From Galaxea fascicularis (taxonomy: Eukaryota; Cnidaria; Anthozoa; Scleractinia; Euphylliidae): DNA of 64,000 nucleotides. The notes under the pieces are model-generated. The model saw nothing but the letters and a program-made list of their open reading frames with translations, had not been told where the DNA came from and did no database searches. The stretch covers positions 22,934,725 through 22,998,724 of the forward strand of contig OX419344.1 of assembly GCA_948470475.1 (NCBI GenBank), given 5' to 3'. Position numbers and translations under genes: made by a program. Of the stretch, positions 12,123 through 27,100 are shown one piece after another (within the stretch, counting starts at the first letter, position 1; each line of letters starts with the position of its first letter).

Positions 12123-15100
12123 ACTGTTGTTGTCTGGGAGGTTGACCGTTCGTTCGTGCAAATAACAAACTGATTAATATAGCCAGAGATTACTTGTGGA
12201 CCTGCCAAGTAACAGAGCAAAGGTATAAATAAGGTAAGCTAATTAACAACAGAGTCGACCTTTCGTATCAAGTGATAAAAAAGTTCTCCCTAAGACTACC
12301 CGACTTGGGTTACATGTACATCGTGCAAATACTATTCATGACCTCTGCCAAGGTGTCAATGCAAAGTGACTGCTATAAAACACACAAGCACTGCATACGG
12401 TCATCTACTGCTGTTAATCAATCACAAGTAGGCGCACCTGATGAACAACAGTTTGTCACGAATCCACGTTGCAATGTTGATAACGGCTCAGTAGTTCGAA
12501 AGTTGCTCTGAAACCTCGGTGGTTGTGTCGTCTGATCGGATACGTCTCGCTTCAAACACTTTATAGCAAATTTAGTATGCGTTCCAGATCCTCCCTGCCC
12601 CGCCCTGTGGAGTGTTCGTAGGCTCCGGTTTTAAGTATTGCTTTCAACAGCCTTTGGTTTGAAAAACTTCCGCCGGGTTGGGGGGGGGGGGGATGTCTTT
12701 ATAGACAACTGTTAATTCTCGAGAATATGACAATGATGTGGTATGTTCAAATATGCCACCTACACTGACGAAACGGATTTGAATTGTCCACCAAAACACG
12801 ATCAGGAAAGACTTCGCTCCGATAAAACTACGCTTGTCAGCTTTTGCGGTTGTCTGCAAACTTGGCATTTTAACGTTGACGTGAAAACGCCTTTCCGTCT
12901 TTCTACGAATCTGTTTGCCCACAGAGTCCGTAAAGCGTTGCATGTTGCCTAAATTTGTTGGCTTACAACTGTGGATACGTTTAAAATGATTCTCGCGTTA
13001 CTTCGTTTATTAACCATCAAAACTAAACAGAATATTTATTTCTCGAGTAACATAAAGGCACTATGAAAGTCACCAGATGGTGTGGATAAGAAATTGAAAG
13101 CAAGACGGATTTTGTTTCATTGGGTCCAAAAGCCTGACCTGGCGCGACGAAAAGCAGGGAAACCTCGTGCCGCGCCAGTAGAGCTGAGGAGTGATCGTGT
13201 TATATTTAACAAATACAAAGCGCGAAGCAAAAGTTTACTTACCTCAAGAAGTTGTTAATTGGAAACAAATTAAACCACTTAACTAAAAGAAACTACTGTG
13301 CGGGTTATATAACCGCAAAACACACAGGGAGTGATCAAGAGGGGTATCTTTGTTGACACAAGATTATTGAATTATAACAGTTTGGATATCGCGTATGGTG
13401 AAAGAAAGCACTGGAATGGCAACAGTTGGTGGCGCGGTTTTCAATCAGTGACTACATGTACACATGTAAGATAGAACATAGCCAGCCTGAGAGTCAGTTA
13501 ACAACGTCTTTATTTTTGTCATTCATTTGTTTTAAATAAGTAGTATTCTATGTACACATTAACTTTTTCTGCGTTTTCGCCGCAAAATTTATAACTTTAC
13601 GTCGCGTTGTGAAACTCTGTATGCAATGCTTTTTCTAAGGCTAAATTTACCACCAGTTGGTTGGCGCGACATCGTGTGTATACCATGTAACTTACCAACA
13701 CCTTAAGAACATTTTCAGGCTCAAATCGCGAAAAAACTAAGAACGTCAAGCGTCGGCTCTAAACTTGGACGTTCTTCGTTATAAAAAAAAAAACTAGACT
13801 GTGTCACAGAGAAACCGCTTTCAAGCTCGGAGGTAATGGAACAATTCGTTGATGAAAGGAATAGAGATTATCCCTTTAATGTGGCGAAAACAATTTTAAC
13901 ACGTATCGTGGGGAAACCTGAGTAATGGATCAAAATTCACGGTTATTTCAACATCAAAGTAGTACATGACTGCGGGAGACCGTATCGTCGGAAAGTTGTC
14001 GGCCCTCTAGAGGGCTTATTAAGATATAACATAAAAAATGTCTTGTGTTCTAAGATTTCTGCATGAAACAAACTTTGAGTTCATTGTTATTTTCATTTTT
14101 ACAAATTGTGAGCTGCCCCTCCCATAAAACTGGAACTGAGCACAGCAAGAAATGAATGATGTTCGATTGAATGAGTTCTCCACACTGAAAATCGTTAACT
14201 CTGATCAATCGCAATGAACCATTAAAGCCCAGTCAGTTGCTACAAAAGTCAATGAAGAACTCAAGTGGTAACATGATAGACTTTTGCATGCACGAAGTTT
14301 CACGTGTTACTCCGTACACGAAACTAGAAATACTCCATTCTTTGTTTTGATTGTCAAGTCAATAACCGAATACAGTTATTCTTTGGTTGTTAATAATGCT
14401 TTGATTCGTTTTGTTGGAGTATCTTGAATGATTCGATCGATTTCAGCGAGTGCAGTGTTTACCTTGGCTTATTTCTTTCTGCCGGAATCGTCCGTTTTGC
14501 TTTGACTTCAAGTGTACTTCTCAAGATAAAATCCCCTCTTGTGACATTAGTACATGCATGAGCAATTAGCGTAGCAGTCAAAGATCTCTAATTAATCTAT
14601 ACTTAAAAATAACGATGCTGTTATTGAAAGACGAATTACACCACTCACATATCCCGTTTCTTTACCTCTATAGTTTGCTACATTTTAGAATTTTGCAGCT
14701 TTAGTGCCTCTACGTATATAACGGTTATGATTACTAGGGTTAAGGGCACGCCTTTGGGGGACAATGGACTATATTTAAAGGGATAACACTTAATCTTACA
14801 CTGCAGACTCTCTGTGTAAACATCACAGAAGGGTTCTAAAGTAGCTTTATTTTCAACATGATGACGGTGACACTGTGATTTAGCGTTAAATGTGGAAACA
14901 CACAGTAAAATATAACAATCTGCGCTGCAGAAAGGATTATCGTGCACTCCTCAAATGAAATACCTTGCGTCTGAGGATAGTTCCTCCATCGATTTAAAAG
15001 TTTGCAAAGTTCGCAGTTGTTTTCTTTGCACAGAAAACTACCACAGAATTGCATCAATGGTCGCATAGTAAGGGTTTCATCTACATACTCAAGAGTTAGA

Positions 15101-16364
15101 ACCACTTTGACATGAACGGTCACTCTGAGGATTTCTTCTACAAACTCAAACGTTAGAACCACTTTGTACGCCTAATTAACTGCACTAAATTTACAATAAC
15201 GTTCCATCGGGATGATAACCATGAAGGACTTCATGTAAAAGCCACCTCACACAGCATAGTAAACTCTGAACACTACCGAAAAGATTGCCTGCTAGGTTCT
15301 TGTGAATGGCTCCTTGGGGGGCCAAATAGACTTGCTCACAAGTCGAGCTTTTGAGCGCGAAGTGCGACAAGCGAACGACTTTGAGAAAGTCTATGGGCCA
15401 AAATAACAGTACAGCTAGAGTCATTGGCTTTTACAATCAGTAGTCTTATTTTTAGCCTCTCTCGTGTATCGACCCACCTCGTTGAAGATTACAATCACTC
15501 CACGTTAATACTGGTTAACAAATCGATTCCAAGCCGATAGGAAAGTGCGGAGGTTTTGAAGTTCTAAAGCATGGCACCTTGTTGTCTATCAGTTTTAAGA
15601 TACTTTGGAATTTCTTTAGCGTACTCTTCCCTTCCTGAAGAGGTCACGAATTTGAAACTAACTTGCCACTTAAAAAAAGGTTCGTGGAGGAAAGGCCCCC
15701 TTTTCGGCCGTCTTTTAGTGGGTGTAGTTTTTCGCTTGACCAGTACTTCGTTAGAGTTAACAGCTATGTAACAGCGAAATATGAAACGGAGTGAAGAGGT
15801 GCTTAATCTTGTTGATAATTTATTGGTGTGATATAATCATTGTTAAATGTTATTCAGACGAAATCGTGCGGTTTTTGACAAACTAGGGAAAGGACAAAAG
15901 AGATGGGAAAACACAATCAGACTAGGAAACCATTCATTAGGTGCAATCTTGGTGATAACCGCTTCACGAAAGGACATGTCTAAGTGCAAGCTATTGACGC
16001 ATGTTCTTGACAGAGAACTCTATTTTCGTCAGTACTAGGAAATACCTGAATGTAAACTTATTTGCGTGTGCTATTCACGAAGGAAATGTCTGAGTTTAAA
16101 CCAATTTAACATGGAATGTTACCGTTCATCGTTTAGGAAATGTCTGACTGTAAACGTATTTGGACCTGATTACGCTGTTAGGGTTTGTTTCTTTCACTTT
16201 CAGCGGCTATATTAATTTTAAACCGACGTTTTTGCGTAGGCGTTTTACGGAGGAGACTCAGTCTTTGTGATCCGTTTCGGTGCCCCTGCATTTATTATAC
16301 ATGTGTGTGATTCTAAGGCATCATCGTCAACTGAATAACCACAAGTTCCTTCTTCAGGATGGCT
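12123..16364. other. non-coding region upstream of Wnt11
   Basis: No supported gene. It holds a 13-G run (12680-12692) and minus-orientation copies of the 106-bp repeat family (about 15075-15172). Its position makes it the likely proximal regulatory region of Wnt11, but no binding sites are claimed. Confidence 0.5.
12202..12240 (-). promoter_or_regulatory. possible TATA box or 5' UTR splice acceptor upstream of Wnt11
   Basis: On the minus strand a TATTTATA stretch (12231-12224) lies about 100 bases before the Wnt11 start codon. It is followed by a pyrimidine-rich run ending in CAG at 12202. The first reads as a TATA-type promoter, the second as the acceptor of a 5' UTR intron; both may not be true. 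Transcript data are needed to decide. Confidence 0.25.
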
Positions 16365-16557
16365 TATACCCCATTCACACCAACTAAACATGTTGAATTA
16401 AACCAGGTTTAGAAAAATGAAAACTATTAAAGAAAAACTGGAACTCAGGCTTTTATGCAGGATTTAGATGAACTTAAACATGATCTTTAATTTGTGCTGA
16501 ATTTGAAGTAAAAAAACATGAGTAAGCAACTTTTATAAAGAGAACAATTTTAAACCG

Positions 16558-16589
<32 letters not shown>

Positions 16590-16612
16590 CCTTTGGTGTG
16601 AACAGGGCATTA
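16365..16612. mobile_element. MITE-like element with terminal inverted repeats
   Basis: The left end has CCATTCACACCAACTAAACA; the reverse-complemented right end has CTGTTCACACCAAAGGTTAAACATG. Both continue into TAAAC-rich sequence. About 250 bp, no coding capacity. The outer bases are TTA on the left and TAG on the right, so exact ends are uncertain. Confidence 0.6.
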
Positions 16613-19600
16613 GCCCTTTAAACCCTAAGAGTGATCAGTATCAAATTTCTCCTTATGATATCAACACTTTATAAAACAGGGTGGTCATGAGAATTAAGGA
16701 CAGGATCACACAAGATGAATTTGCTTGATATTTTGGCAATTTCTCCCCACTAATTCTATAGGAAATACGTAGGGGCAACAAATGAGAATTAAAATTTTGA
16801 TCGTAGACTAAGGCTGTTGGGATGATGCGTATTCTACAAATACTAATACACACGTGTAAAACGCCTCTAGTTGGGACTTTAATGATGATCCTCTTTTCAC
16901 TTCATTTATCTTTAATTTCACTTGGACTTCCGACAACAAAATGTCGGATGATAATGCTTCCAGTGTTTATTTTGGGGTTATCACTTGTGAAATATTTGAG
17001 TTCCTTAAAGAGTTGTTTACCTGATATGTTGTGCTTTTGTGGTCAATTTCTCTGATTGCTTTTGCTAACCAGTGCGATTACAAGTTCGAGTGATGAATCT
17101 AACATATGTTCTCTCTATTTATATCCCACTACCATTAAACACTCATTAGATGATTATTATGTCGAGTTGTTTTATCCATTTTATATCTTGGGAACGCGCT
17201 TGTTCGTTTGAAGCGATAGACACACATTAAGATCATTATCCCACCCCACAGTACGCGGCTTCAAAAGTTAATTCGAATCAATCCACAGTACAACAAACAG
17301 CACCACAGGAAAGTGCTACCAAGTAACTTTTACTATGAACAGTCACAACTTAATTTTGGATTTCTTCCACAGTTTGAGTAAAAGTTAGGGACAAGTCACA
17401 TGGTTTGATAACGGAAGTACCAACTGGGCCTTGATCTGTCAGTGAATACAAATTTAGATCAAGAAAAGTTTCCGCTAAAAAGACATCATCATTCAACCCC
17501 TATATAATAAAGCGGTTTTAGCATAATGAAATAACCGTGTGTAACAGGACAAAAAGAAATGGATTTTCTGAATTCTTTCACGTGTATAGAACATGTGGGC
17601 AATCTCTCAATATCTTTACTCCACTTTTTTGCAGATTTGAACAAGTACGCAAGTTACAAATTCTTTTTCTCGCACTACAAATTCGTTCCTCGTAAACGCT
17701 TTTGTGGAAAATATTTATTTTGATTGTTACGAGTGACCTTGTGTCTTGCAAGGAGTTTTAGGTTCGTCTCTGCGTTAGCTTCGGCGAACGGGGGCGTCTG
17801 GCGACTGGGAAACGCCCATGGCGGCGATAAGCTAGCGGATGCGTTGAAAGTAATAGTTTGTGGGTGATTTGGTATAGTGTGATTATTAATTGATTAATTA
17901 ATTAATAAGATTGGTATAACCGATGAACTTTTACTCCACACGAAAACTTATCATGCACGTTTACGTTTAAGGACAAAAAGGAGAGGCCGAGTTCGACCGG
18001 CTTGTAGGTTACCGGTTCCCAACAAATACAAACAAAAGAAACGACATTCAAGTCACATAAACTTTTGCTTGAAAACCATCCCAAACGTTAATTCTGAGAA
18101 ACAATTAAAAACATTAAAGTTACACAGAAGTATAACTATTCCAGAGTTTTTCATTTGAATCCTTACACTAAAAAAGTAAAGAGCCAGTTTAAGAAAACAT
18201 TAACCCGTCGTGTTTGAATAAGCTTGAATAGCTTAACAGATTTTTAACCACAAATTCAACCAGAATTCTCCCCAAAAAAATATAAATCAGTACTCAAGAA
18301 AAGGTTTTTTTGTCCGCACTCTTAGTGTAAATGAAGGATTAAAGGATGTAGCCAAATTTAAAAGTTATGGTGAATGAAAAGGTCTAAAAACTCCAGCCGA
18401 AGAATTCTATCGAAAAAGAAATTATTTTGCATAAAGGGAAAACTGTTTTGACAAAATTTTCCATGAGGCTAGTATGGCCCTAGCACGAACTTTTGCCCCC
18501 CTTTCACCGTCGCCAACGCGTGATGCCAGCTCGTTTCACCACCTCCGCTTACCGCTGGAAGGAAAACCAAGGTGAAACCGGCGTGAAATAATCCGATGAT
18601 GTATTTTATGTTCCCGTCTACGGCGAGAAATATTTCTAGAATATTCCCAACTAAGATTAGACTACGAAAAGGAAATAGTATTCCTTAAAAAAAACGAAGA
18701 AAATACACATTGTTTTGTTTGTTATAGCCGGCCATGTAACCATCAGACACAGTTTGTTTACCACTTCCCTATCCTCTACTGCATCACTTATTACCGATGT
18801 TTCTAAGAAACGTCTCGAAAGAAAAAGCAAATTCCGAACACTGACTGTCTATAGCGGGATATCTGGTCAGTCAATATACTTCCAGACTCCAGATTAGACT
18901 AACTACTAAGACCATCCTACAGCAAAATACAAACATCTAGTTCTAGACACGTAGCGATAAAAAACATTGACGTAGTAGTCTGGTTAACACATTCTATAAC
19001 GTGACGTGGGTCTCTAACGTAAAACATTTTTATCATATTCCCAAATCTGATAAGATCATTAAACTACGGAATATTCCATAACAAAGACCAACAAATGAAA
19101 ACTATTGGTGGCCGGGCTCAGCGATGCATGCGACGAACCACTCCCTTAACGATGACGTCGCGTCTTCCGTTGCATTAAAAACAAAACGCAATTAGCGAGA
19201 AACATTTTCACAATATTACCAAATATATACCTTGACTAACTCCGGGAAGGAAGTCCATTTTAAAAGTCAAAAGAGCCTGTAACTAGCGTTGTCTCCGAAA
19301 TAACTGATGCATATGCGGCGTTGTTACAATTCACGGTTTTGAACTGTGAAGATACATTCTTTGGTGAAGATTCCGAAGAATCTGAAATCTTTAATTAATG
19401 GGCTTGTTGAAGAGTCCGATGAGTTTTACGTTTTACAGTGATACATAAAAGAACCGTGCGTTACCCTACAAGTGTCACTGTGACCCGGCCGATTGCGTGA
19501 CCTTTTACTTTCATGTAGGCCCAATGGTAGTCTGATAGAAAAATAACTTCATTTGACTGAATGTTTTTTGTCGATCAATTTTAAATTGTCGAAATGCTTC

Positions 19601-20477
19601 AATATTTCTGGGGTTGTTAGTCCATGATAAAAGAGTAACTAAACGGGGCCTCATCTTGAGTGCTTACTCCAACTTTAATGAAAATAAAGAAAAAATGGCA
19701 AAGGTAATAAAAACCGTTAAATTTTGTACGAAAATCCCAGATTTATGATGACACGTACATGTTTTGTTTTCTAAGTGAGCTAATAACTGTTCACCTCCAG
19801 TAGTTCTGATAGTAATACATGAATCAATCACATGACACGGTGCTCCGAACAAAAAATAAAGAATGCAAAGAAACTAATAAAGAAATGGAGTAGACGTTAG
19901 CAAAAATGGAACCCGATGAGTCCAAAGGGGTCATGCATAATAAGAAACAAAATTTGGTGTTAACCAGTAGGTCCCCTGGCCTTACACCCTGAGAATATTA
20001 TATGGTATTGGAATATGAAGCATCAGAGGTGTTTAAATTGGCCAAACTTCCACGTTAGCCGGCGAACCGCAGATGGATTGATTTCAGACAACTGTTTTTA
20101 TCCCCCGTCTCGTCCACGGACGTACTGGCCAACGTTGGTATAACAACGCTTAAATGAATGGAAAAGTAGACAGGAACGTTTTTATCGCAAAACGTGCGCT
20201 TTTTTGTGCTCTATGTAGGACTAAAGCTGGCTTCGATTATTACTGCGGAATCAGTAGTGAAACGATAAAAATTCACAGCGGTTTGTCAAAGCCTTTTTAG
20301 TCTAAATCGCATTAGTGAGCAGCTAGGCATATGGGGCAGAGTAAGATCATCTCAGTGGGATTCTATTAATTCAAAACAGACAGATAAAACCTTTGAAAAC
20401 AACAAATACTGAGATTGGCAAACCTATCGGCTGCTATGTCTGCCCATACAAACCACAAAAACTGAACTTTGACAAAA
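16613..20477. other. non-coding region
   Basis: No gene recognised. It contains a possible copy of the dispersed AACCCTTAA-family repeat (about 16613-16830), a minus-orientation copy of the 106-bp family (about 17285-17390) and an ATTA-rich tract (17880-17908). Confidence 0.45.
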
Positions 20478-20709
20478 GGCCCGTTTCTCGAAACTCCCGA
20501 AACTTTACGGGCCTATTTCGGGTACTATATTCCAGTTTCCTACCTACCTCGAAAACGAAGATGTTTTCAGGTCTGAAATTTTACAACAAATCTGCCCTTT
20601 CGTATCTTGAAATCATAGTGAAAGGCTAGGTTTTTAGAATAAGCGGACCGCAGTTTTCGAAATGGCATTTCGGGCCCGAAAAGTTTTCGGGACTTCTGAG
20701 AAATGGGCC
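20478..20709. mobile_element. MITE-like element, copy 1 of a two-copy family
   Basis: 232 bp with about 35-bp imperfect terminal inverted repeats. The left end begins GGCCCGTTTCTCGAAACTCC; the right end, reverse-complemented, begins GGCCCATTTCTCAGAAGTCC. The interior shares CTTTCGTATCTTGAAATCAT with the second copy at 61565-61797, so the two are full-length relatives rather than chance palindromes. Confidence 0.8.
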
Positions 20710-21140
20710 CCAGCTCCAAACATCACGACCCGCAAACCAAGTACAGCCTGCAGTATAGAGAAATTAGATCACTCCCAAGTGTACCCACTAACAACATGAA
20801 GCAAAACATTTTGATGACCTTTTCCAAAAAAGTCAAATGAAATATCATCACATTAATCCAGCTACCATTGATCTGAACTAAATTATGACCCTCCAACTAC
20901 TTTTCCCTTAAAAAGAGAGTGGGAAGGTTCACCCTACAAACCTTAATGTAAACATACATTTTCTCAAAGCTGTTCTCCATATTTTTCGTGTGATCATAGT
21001 TGGAAGAATTCGTGTGAACATCAACAACTCTTCGTCGGATATGGGGTGCGAAATGATCTGCGATTTACCACTGGAGCTAAAGGGGTTAAAACGAGGAGGC
21101 AAAAACAACTTGGTGCCTGCGATCGTCACATATATTACTC

Positions 21141-21156
21141 GGGGGGGGGGGGGGGG
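21141..21156 (+). repeat. 16-G run
   Basis: Uninterrupted G homopolymer in non-coding sequence. Confidence 0.9.
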
Positions 21157-24100
21157 TAAAGAAAGGCGCTCAGAAAACAAACGGCTTAAAAAGTAAAACG
21201 ACAGCTAAAGGGATTAGAAGAACAGTTGGGCATGCTGGGAGAAAAACGTATTACTTAGGGTGTCAAAGACTGATGAATTTTCCATAATTCTGCTCAGTGA
21301 GAAATTTCGAAAAACTAGCAGCGCTACAGGAAAAATCTTCTGTAACCACACCTTTGTTTTGTCCACCAGTCTCAAAATTTGAAACGCAATGAACAGTACC
21401 ACTGCATGGAAAGTACTTCTCATCGCTGTAAATTTTGTTTGACTGATTAAGATTTTATCCGCAGACCCTGAGTAAACACACGACTAGTGGTTTAGCTCTC
21501 TAGGAGAGAAAGAAATAAGGGGCTGTAAAATTTAGCATTTTTGTGGTCTAAATTGAACAGAATTTGGCAAAAACAAGTGCAGCGTTAGTTGTATCAGCGA
21601 CAGGTTCAATACTCTACCTAATACTCAAATTATTTAGCGCTTCATTCTTGTCGTTGAGGCTTGGAGATCATCACACTATAATTAGTCCTAGAATATTCCC
21701 AACATCTGTGATTAATTATTAAACCTTTTTCAAACATTTCTGATAAAGTTAATATATAAAATTCACATTAGAGGACAGAACATGACGGCATGCACTGAAG
21801 AAAAGTAGGAATCAACCAGTTAAATATCACAAACAAGAAAGTAAGCAAAGGGTGTTGAATTGGAAAAATATGAGGAACTGATATAAGAGTATCTTACCCT
21901 GGAACCAAAAAGCTAAAAAGCAACACAGTTCTGCTACTGAATTCACCCGAGCTCACTTGCAAACTATGAACATCTTTAAAGATTGAGCTAAAGACAGAGG
22001 TGACCAAATGCCAGAGAAATGGGCGGTGCACAACACTGACTGAAACGAGCTGGTTTCATTGACGCAAAAATGGGCAGAAAACTCAAACCGTCATCACTCA
22101 AATACAGCCGTGAGGCTGGAGATAAGCTCCCACAGAAATGGCACACTATGACATTTTACCTCAAGCTAGTCCTGTCTATGCTTTGACCCAGTTCCGATTT
22201 AACTCTTAACATCCCAATAGAAACCACCATCTGCTAACTCCCCACCATATCACTAGTTTGTCAAGCACACAGGGCATGAGAATACAGGAAATGATCAACA
22301 GGAATCAGTTAAGGTTCATACAAATTCTCCCTACGCTAACATACAAACTAAGTGAGCACTCTAAGGAGAATGGATGATGTTGATATTGGTAATTAAAGGG
22401 TTACAATCTAGTTAGTTTCATCAGTGCCTGATATTTATCATTCAGTATTTGCCATGTGTTGATCGAGGCGGAAGCTTAAATAGAATTTGAGGTGAAGGAA
22501 AAATCACAGGTTGTATAACCAAATCGCCTTCACTGAAGGTTACTATCAACTAAGTTAGTGTAAGAATTCTACCTCAGTTGTACCAAGTTTCACACTAAAC
22601 AAAGTCTTAGTTAACGAGCATGTGGCAACGGAAATCAAAGACTACGGGCAGTTCTTTCCTATGATCCTCTCAGCATACTCAGTATGTTTACAACGTGGAA
22701 GAAAGACTAATCAAACAGGAAGTTATTGTGCTTGTCGAAGTGGTTTTCAAATTTTAGTTCACGCCTTAAATCCTTGAGACCGACATTTTACTCAGAAAGG
22801 TTGGCTGAAATTGGCTGCCGCTTAAGAGCGCATCATAGTAGGACAGAACTAAATCCTGGTGATATTGCTGGCTGAATCTGTGGATGAAACCCCCCTAGTC
22901 AAGCTGTAGTGATTGAGTATCACTCGAGGGCGATTAGTATGGCCTGTCTTTTAAAACTTCCCAGTTTTGTCACTTGTGAATCTGGTTGCCAGACCAGTTC
23001 AGGCTCTTTCCGTGTACGCCATATGTGAAGAAAAAGCGACGACGGTTTTGCCTCGAGGGAGATCTATTTCATAGAACTGATTTATCAGGACCAGAAGACA
23101 AATTTCCGAAAGTTTGTTCGCCTTGCTTCGGCTAAGGTCGTCAAGGTAAACAGAGCGGACAAAATGTTAAATTTTCTATGCGCAGTTTATCAGCACGTAT
23201 ATAAGCTATGTTAAGCTGTATTCGAACGTTAACCTTGATCGCAGTATTTCAGACGAAGCATTGTTGAGTCATCAAGTGATCAAACTTACGATAAGAAACA
23301 ATGGCTATTTAAGATAACTGTGGTAATGACGATTTTCATGGTCTCGAGTCATTTATCAGATTAACGGAAATTGTCGCCGACTTGAAAACCGTTAAGGGGC
23401 TTAGAGATTTAACCACTGATGCACTGAAATTTTCCACTTACTTTTTCCCCTGCAGCTGAACAAGCCCTTACTGGCAAGCATGTGCAGTTCACTTGAACAA
23501 CACGCTCTCTATGTCATCCCTCTAATAATAATTACTTTGACAAGTCTAAGTGTCCCGCAGCTCACCAATGTACATCTTCTCTCTTGCAGCGAGCATACTT
23601 TTGTTATTCAAATCTTAAGGCGGTTTTATGCACTCCCAGATTTTTCCCGCTGCGTCGCGTTCTTTCGATAGTGATATGATTACCCGTTGAACAAATGTGT
23701 TTCCCACAGGAAATTTTTAAATCAGTCCTTTGAGGTACCAACAACATACGTTGCTGTGAGGTATTAGAGAGATTATCTCTTCATAGCATTATTTGGTTCT
23801 AGGTACCCACTTATCTTACAGCGACATACGGCGGGAGAAATGGCATTGATCGATGAAGTCAACTTTTTTTTTAATTTAACTTATTTTGCACTCACGACGA
23901 CAGCACCGCATGTTAAGTTGTCTCAGCGACTAACATTGAAGTCTTGTAAACTTCTCTAGTGTGAAGTTTGTTGCAAGTTTGGTAATATAACACAGTTGCT
24001 GTAAACAGAGACTTTGTTTGTGTGCCATGCTAATTTAGCTCATGTTCTGGAGTTTATTCCACCTGATGGGAAGCCGCCTCACGCAAAAAATACCGCTTTC

Positions 24101-27100
24101 AATGTCTAGATTTTGTTGTGGTCCAGCGGCGTCGTTTTGCTAATCTAGTTTGCCATTTGTACAATTTATTAAGATACTTTAAGGGCTTCTCTCAGCTCTG
24201 ATGTTTGCTCAATAATTCATAAAATATGGTTCTAACTTCAGAGTTTGAAGATGAAGATAAAACATTGATCCAAATGAAAGCAACAGAGCATCTTTACTAA
24301 TGCGCTCTTTATAGTGTTGTACGGGATAGTTTTAACTTTTGCTTCTGTGGACAAAATCCGTCAAGAGTGCCGGTAACGATTCAAATATGAAAGCTATACA
24401 CGTGGGGCGGTTCTTTGATGTGGCGTCTGCTTGCTTACGATTTTTATGGATTTTGAACGCTAAATGATTGTGCCTAATGAAAAGGTTTGCCCAGTGTTAT
24501 TTATGCAATGTTTAGAACTTTACGTATGCGAGCTTACATTAAAAGGCCTAAGCAAAAATCGTACTTCACCTTAATTTTGAGTTCAGTTAGTTCAGTTTAA
24601 AGAATTTGAGACCATATGGTCTCACTTTCTTGTTTAACGTTTTGTGCACTCTCAGGGTCAAACCTTAAATTACTTCACGATGTTCTAAAATTTTCGTCTG
24701 TGGACGAAATCCTGAAGTGTGACCATTTCATCAAACCCACCGAGCTCAACCCTTATGAGCCCTGGTTAGTCGACAGTATAGGTGGTCCTTGCTTTCCGAT
24801 TAGAGGACGAAAGCTGCCGGCATCATTGAAGTGAAAGCTAATAAGCAGTACTTGCTCGTGATGCTGGTGATTGTGCTCCAAAGGTAGTTCCAAGTTTTGA
24901 GTCTGTGGATGAAATCCTAAAGAGTGACCAAAGGCCTGATTTGAAAGTAAACGCTGCTGAGCAGTACTTTCCCGTGGTGCTGTTCACTATATTGTTCAAG
25001 GTGGTTCTAACTTTTTAGTCTGTGGATAAAATCCTTGACTGTAAGTATTCCGCACATGCAGGTTACTCTGCATGGCCTTCCTTTCACCCTTTTAATTGCG
25101 CTATACAAGGTGTAGTATGACCTTCGAACTGAGGAGCCATTCAAAAGTCTGGTATGTGAACTCTGTTAATTTTACAATCTTTTCAGCGATATTAGAAACA
25201 TTTTTCCAGGATTCTTCCTTTTATAGAAGAAAAAGGTGTCATCTGGACAGCCTCATGTCTGACAGTGTGAAAAGTGATGTTCTTAATGCTGTCATGTGCG
25301 ACGCAAGCGTCTCCGAAATCTTAAGAATACCAGTTAATTAGCCCAAATAAAACGGTTAACCACTTTGTCACGGCTTTTGACAAAGCATGTCACTGGCAGT
25401 GATTCGGGGTTCTTTAATCAGGCATAACAAGTATATAATTAGGTTTGATCAAATATTCTAGAATGACCCCGGTTAGATAGGATGCTTTGGTGTTACGTTA
25501 TGTAGCATGCGTCGCCTACCACGAACCTAAAACATTGCTTGAAGGCTGAATGGCTGTTGCTTATACTAACATCAATGTGAACCAATCAGAACAAACTGGA
25601 GAAAAAATGAACCAATCAAAACACACAGAAAAACACTCAACCGGCAAGAAGCGGTGCGGGAAAATATAAACAAGCCAACTTAAAGGTTATTCTTTTAAAA
25701 TGTTTCGAATAAATTGAGAGTAGAGCCAAACCATTTCTTAAATCATCGAAAATTACAACTGTGTCTGCACAAGCATGCCTGACATTATCAGTTTCAAAGA
25801 AAATTAAACATAAAAGAGTCGCCTAAGAGATGTTAAAAATGCCCTAACCAAGAAGGCCATATATAACACCTGTCGTACCAAAACTCCTTATGGTGGTCTA
25901 CCTTTAATTTCTTGTCACTGTATTGCGACAGAGTGGAGAAGAATTAACCAAACTCATCGACTAGATTTCTTTAACGTAATAAACTTTTTTGGCTCTGAAC
26001 ATGACATTTACACAATCAACTTATTCACACAAATAGCTGCACTGTCGCCGGTCTCTATATTACTGACCCCACCTCAGAGCGATTCCACCAGACAAGCTAC
26101 TGACACTCCTGCATTTGAAAACACTCGAGTCACCAACTGAAGACTATACTTAAGCAAGGCGGAAATTCAAACTAGAAAGGCTTATGGCTCAAACCGTTTA
26201 GCGAAGTAAAACAACAAACTTCTCTCACCTAGATGATCCCACTGAACATCCTATGAGGGTAGAGCTCAATGTTCAGAACTGAGGACGTTTCAATTTTCCC
26301 CTAAAAGCTTTAAAAGAGTGCAGGAGACAGACCTGTTCGTGCTGCTTTCCAAGAACATGAAAGTGTCACTTGCATCGTTTGCTTTTTAAAGGTCTCGTTG
26401 TGCAGCCGGAATACTTTCAACATTTCTTGAATATTATTCACGATTTTGAATGATAAGAATGTTCTAGCATACCTCACGGGTACTAGAAGTTACTACTAAT
26501 TATAGTCAGTACTAGTTATATAACTATATATTGCTGTTATTTCTGGCCATTACCGGGATTAATGACAGCGATTCTAGTTAAACACCTGTCGAAACCTCCA
26601 AAATGCAGTCAAAAAAAGAAGTCAGATGTGATCAGTCACAAATGTCACAAATGTAATAAGTGATGTGATGTATGTTCAATGCTTAATGCCACAACGAGTA
26701 CAAAGGAGACAATTTGAAACACATCAATAATTTAATGTCAAACTCGCATAAGTGATTATTAACCTAAAACAACTGCCATGTGATAAGCACAGTAAGATAA
26801 ATCCACAGGCAGGTACTTGAGACAATAGCGTGGCTCAAAGCGAAGTTAAATCGCTTGTTAACGGAGCTGTTTCGCAATACATGTGCAGGCGCTAACATAG
26901 AGGTAACTGGCTAGGTCTAAATTTGGCCCCAATTAAGCAAAACTGGATCTTAGTGTTGAATAACATATTATTAGATCAGGTGTATTTCCGGACGGCGCCT
27001 TTCTCTTTTCCAAAAACGATTTTTTTTATAGCCTCAGGGAGTGTTAAGACCAATCAACAGTGCATTTTCAACTTTTCAGAAGAAACACACAGTTTCATAT

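Noticed and set aside
12017..12220. A cysteine-containing minus-strand frame reading NQFVICTNERSTSQ over Wnt11 exon 1
   Set aside because: This frame hits a stop when joined to exon 2. The overlapping frame starting at 12122 splices in phase and gives a proper Wnt signal peptide.
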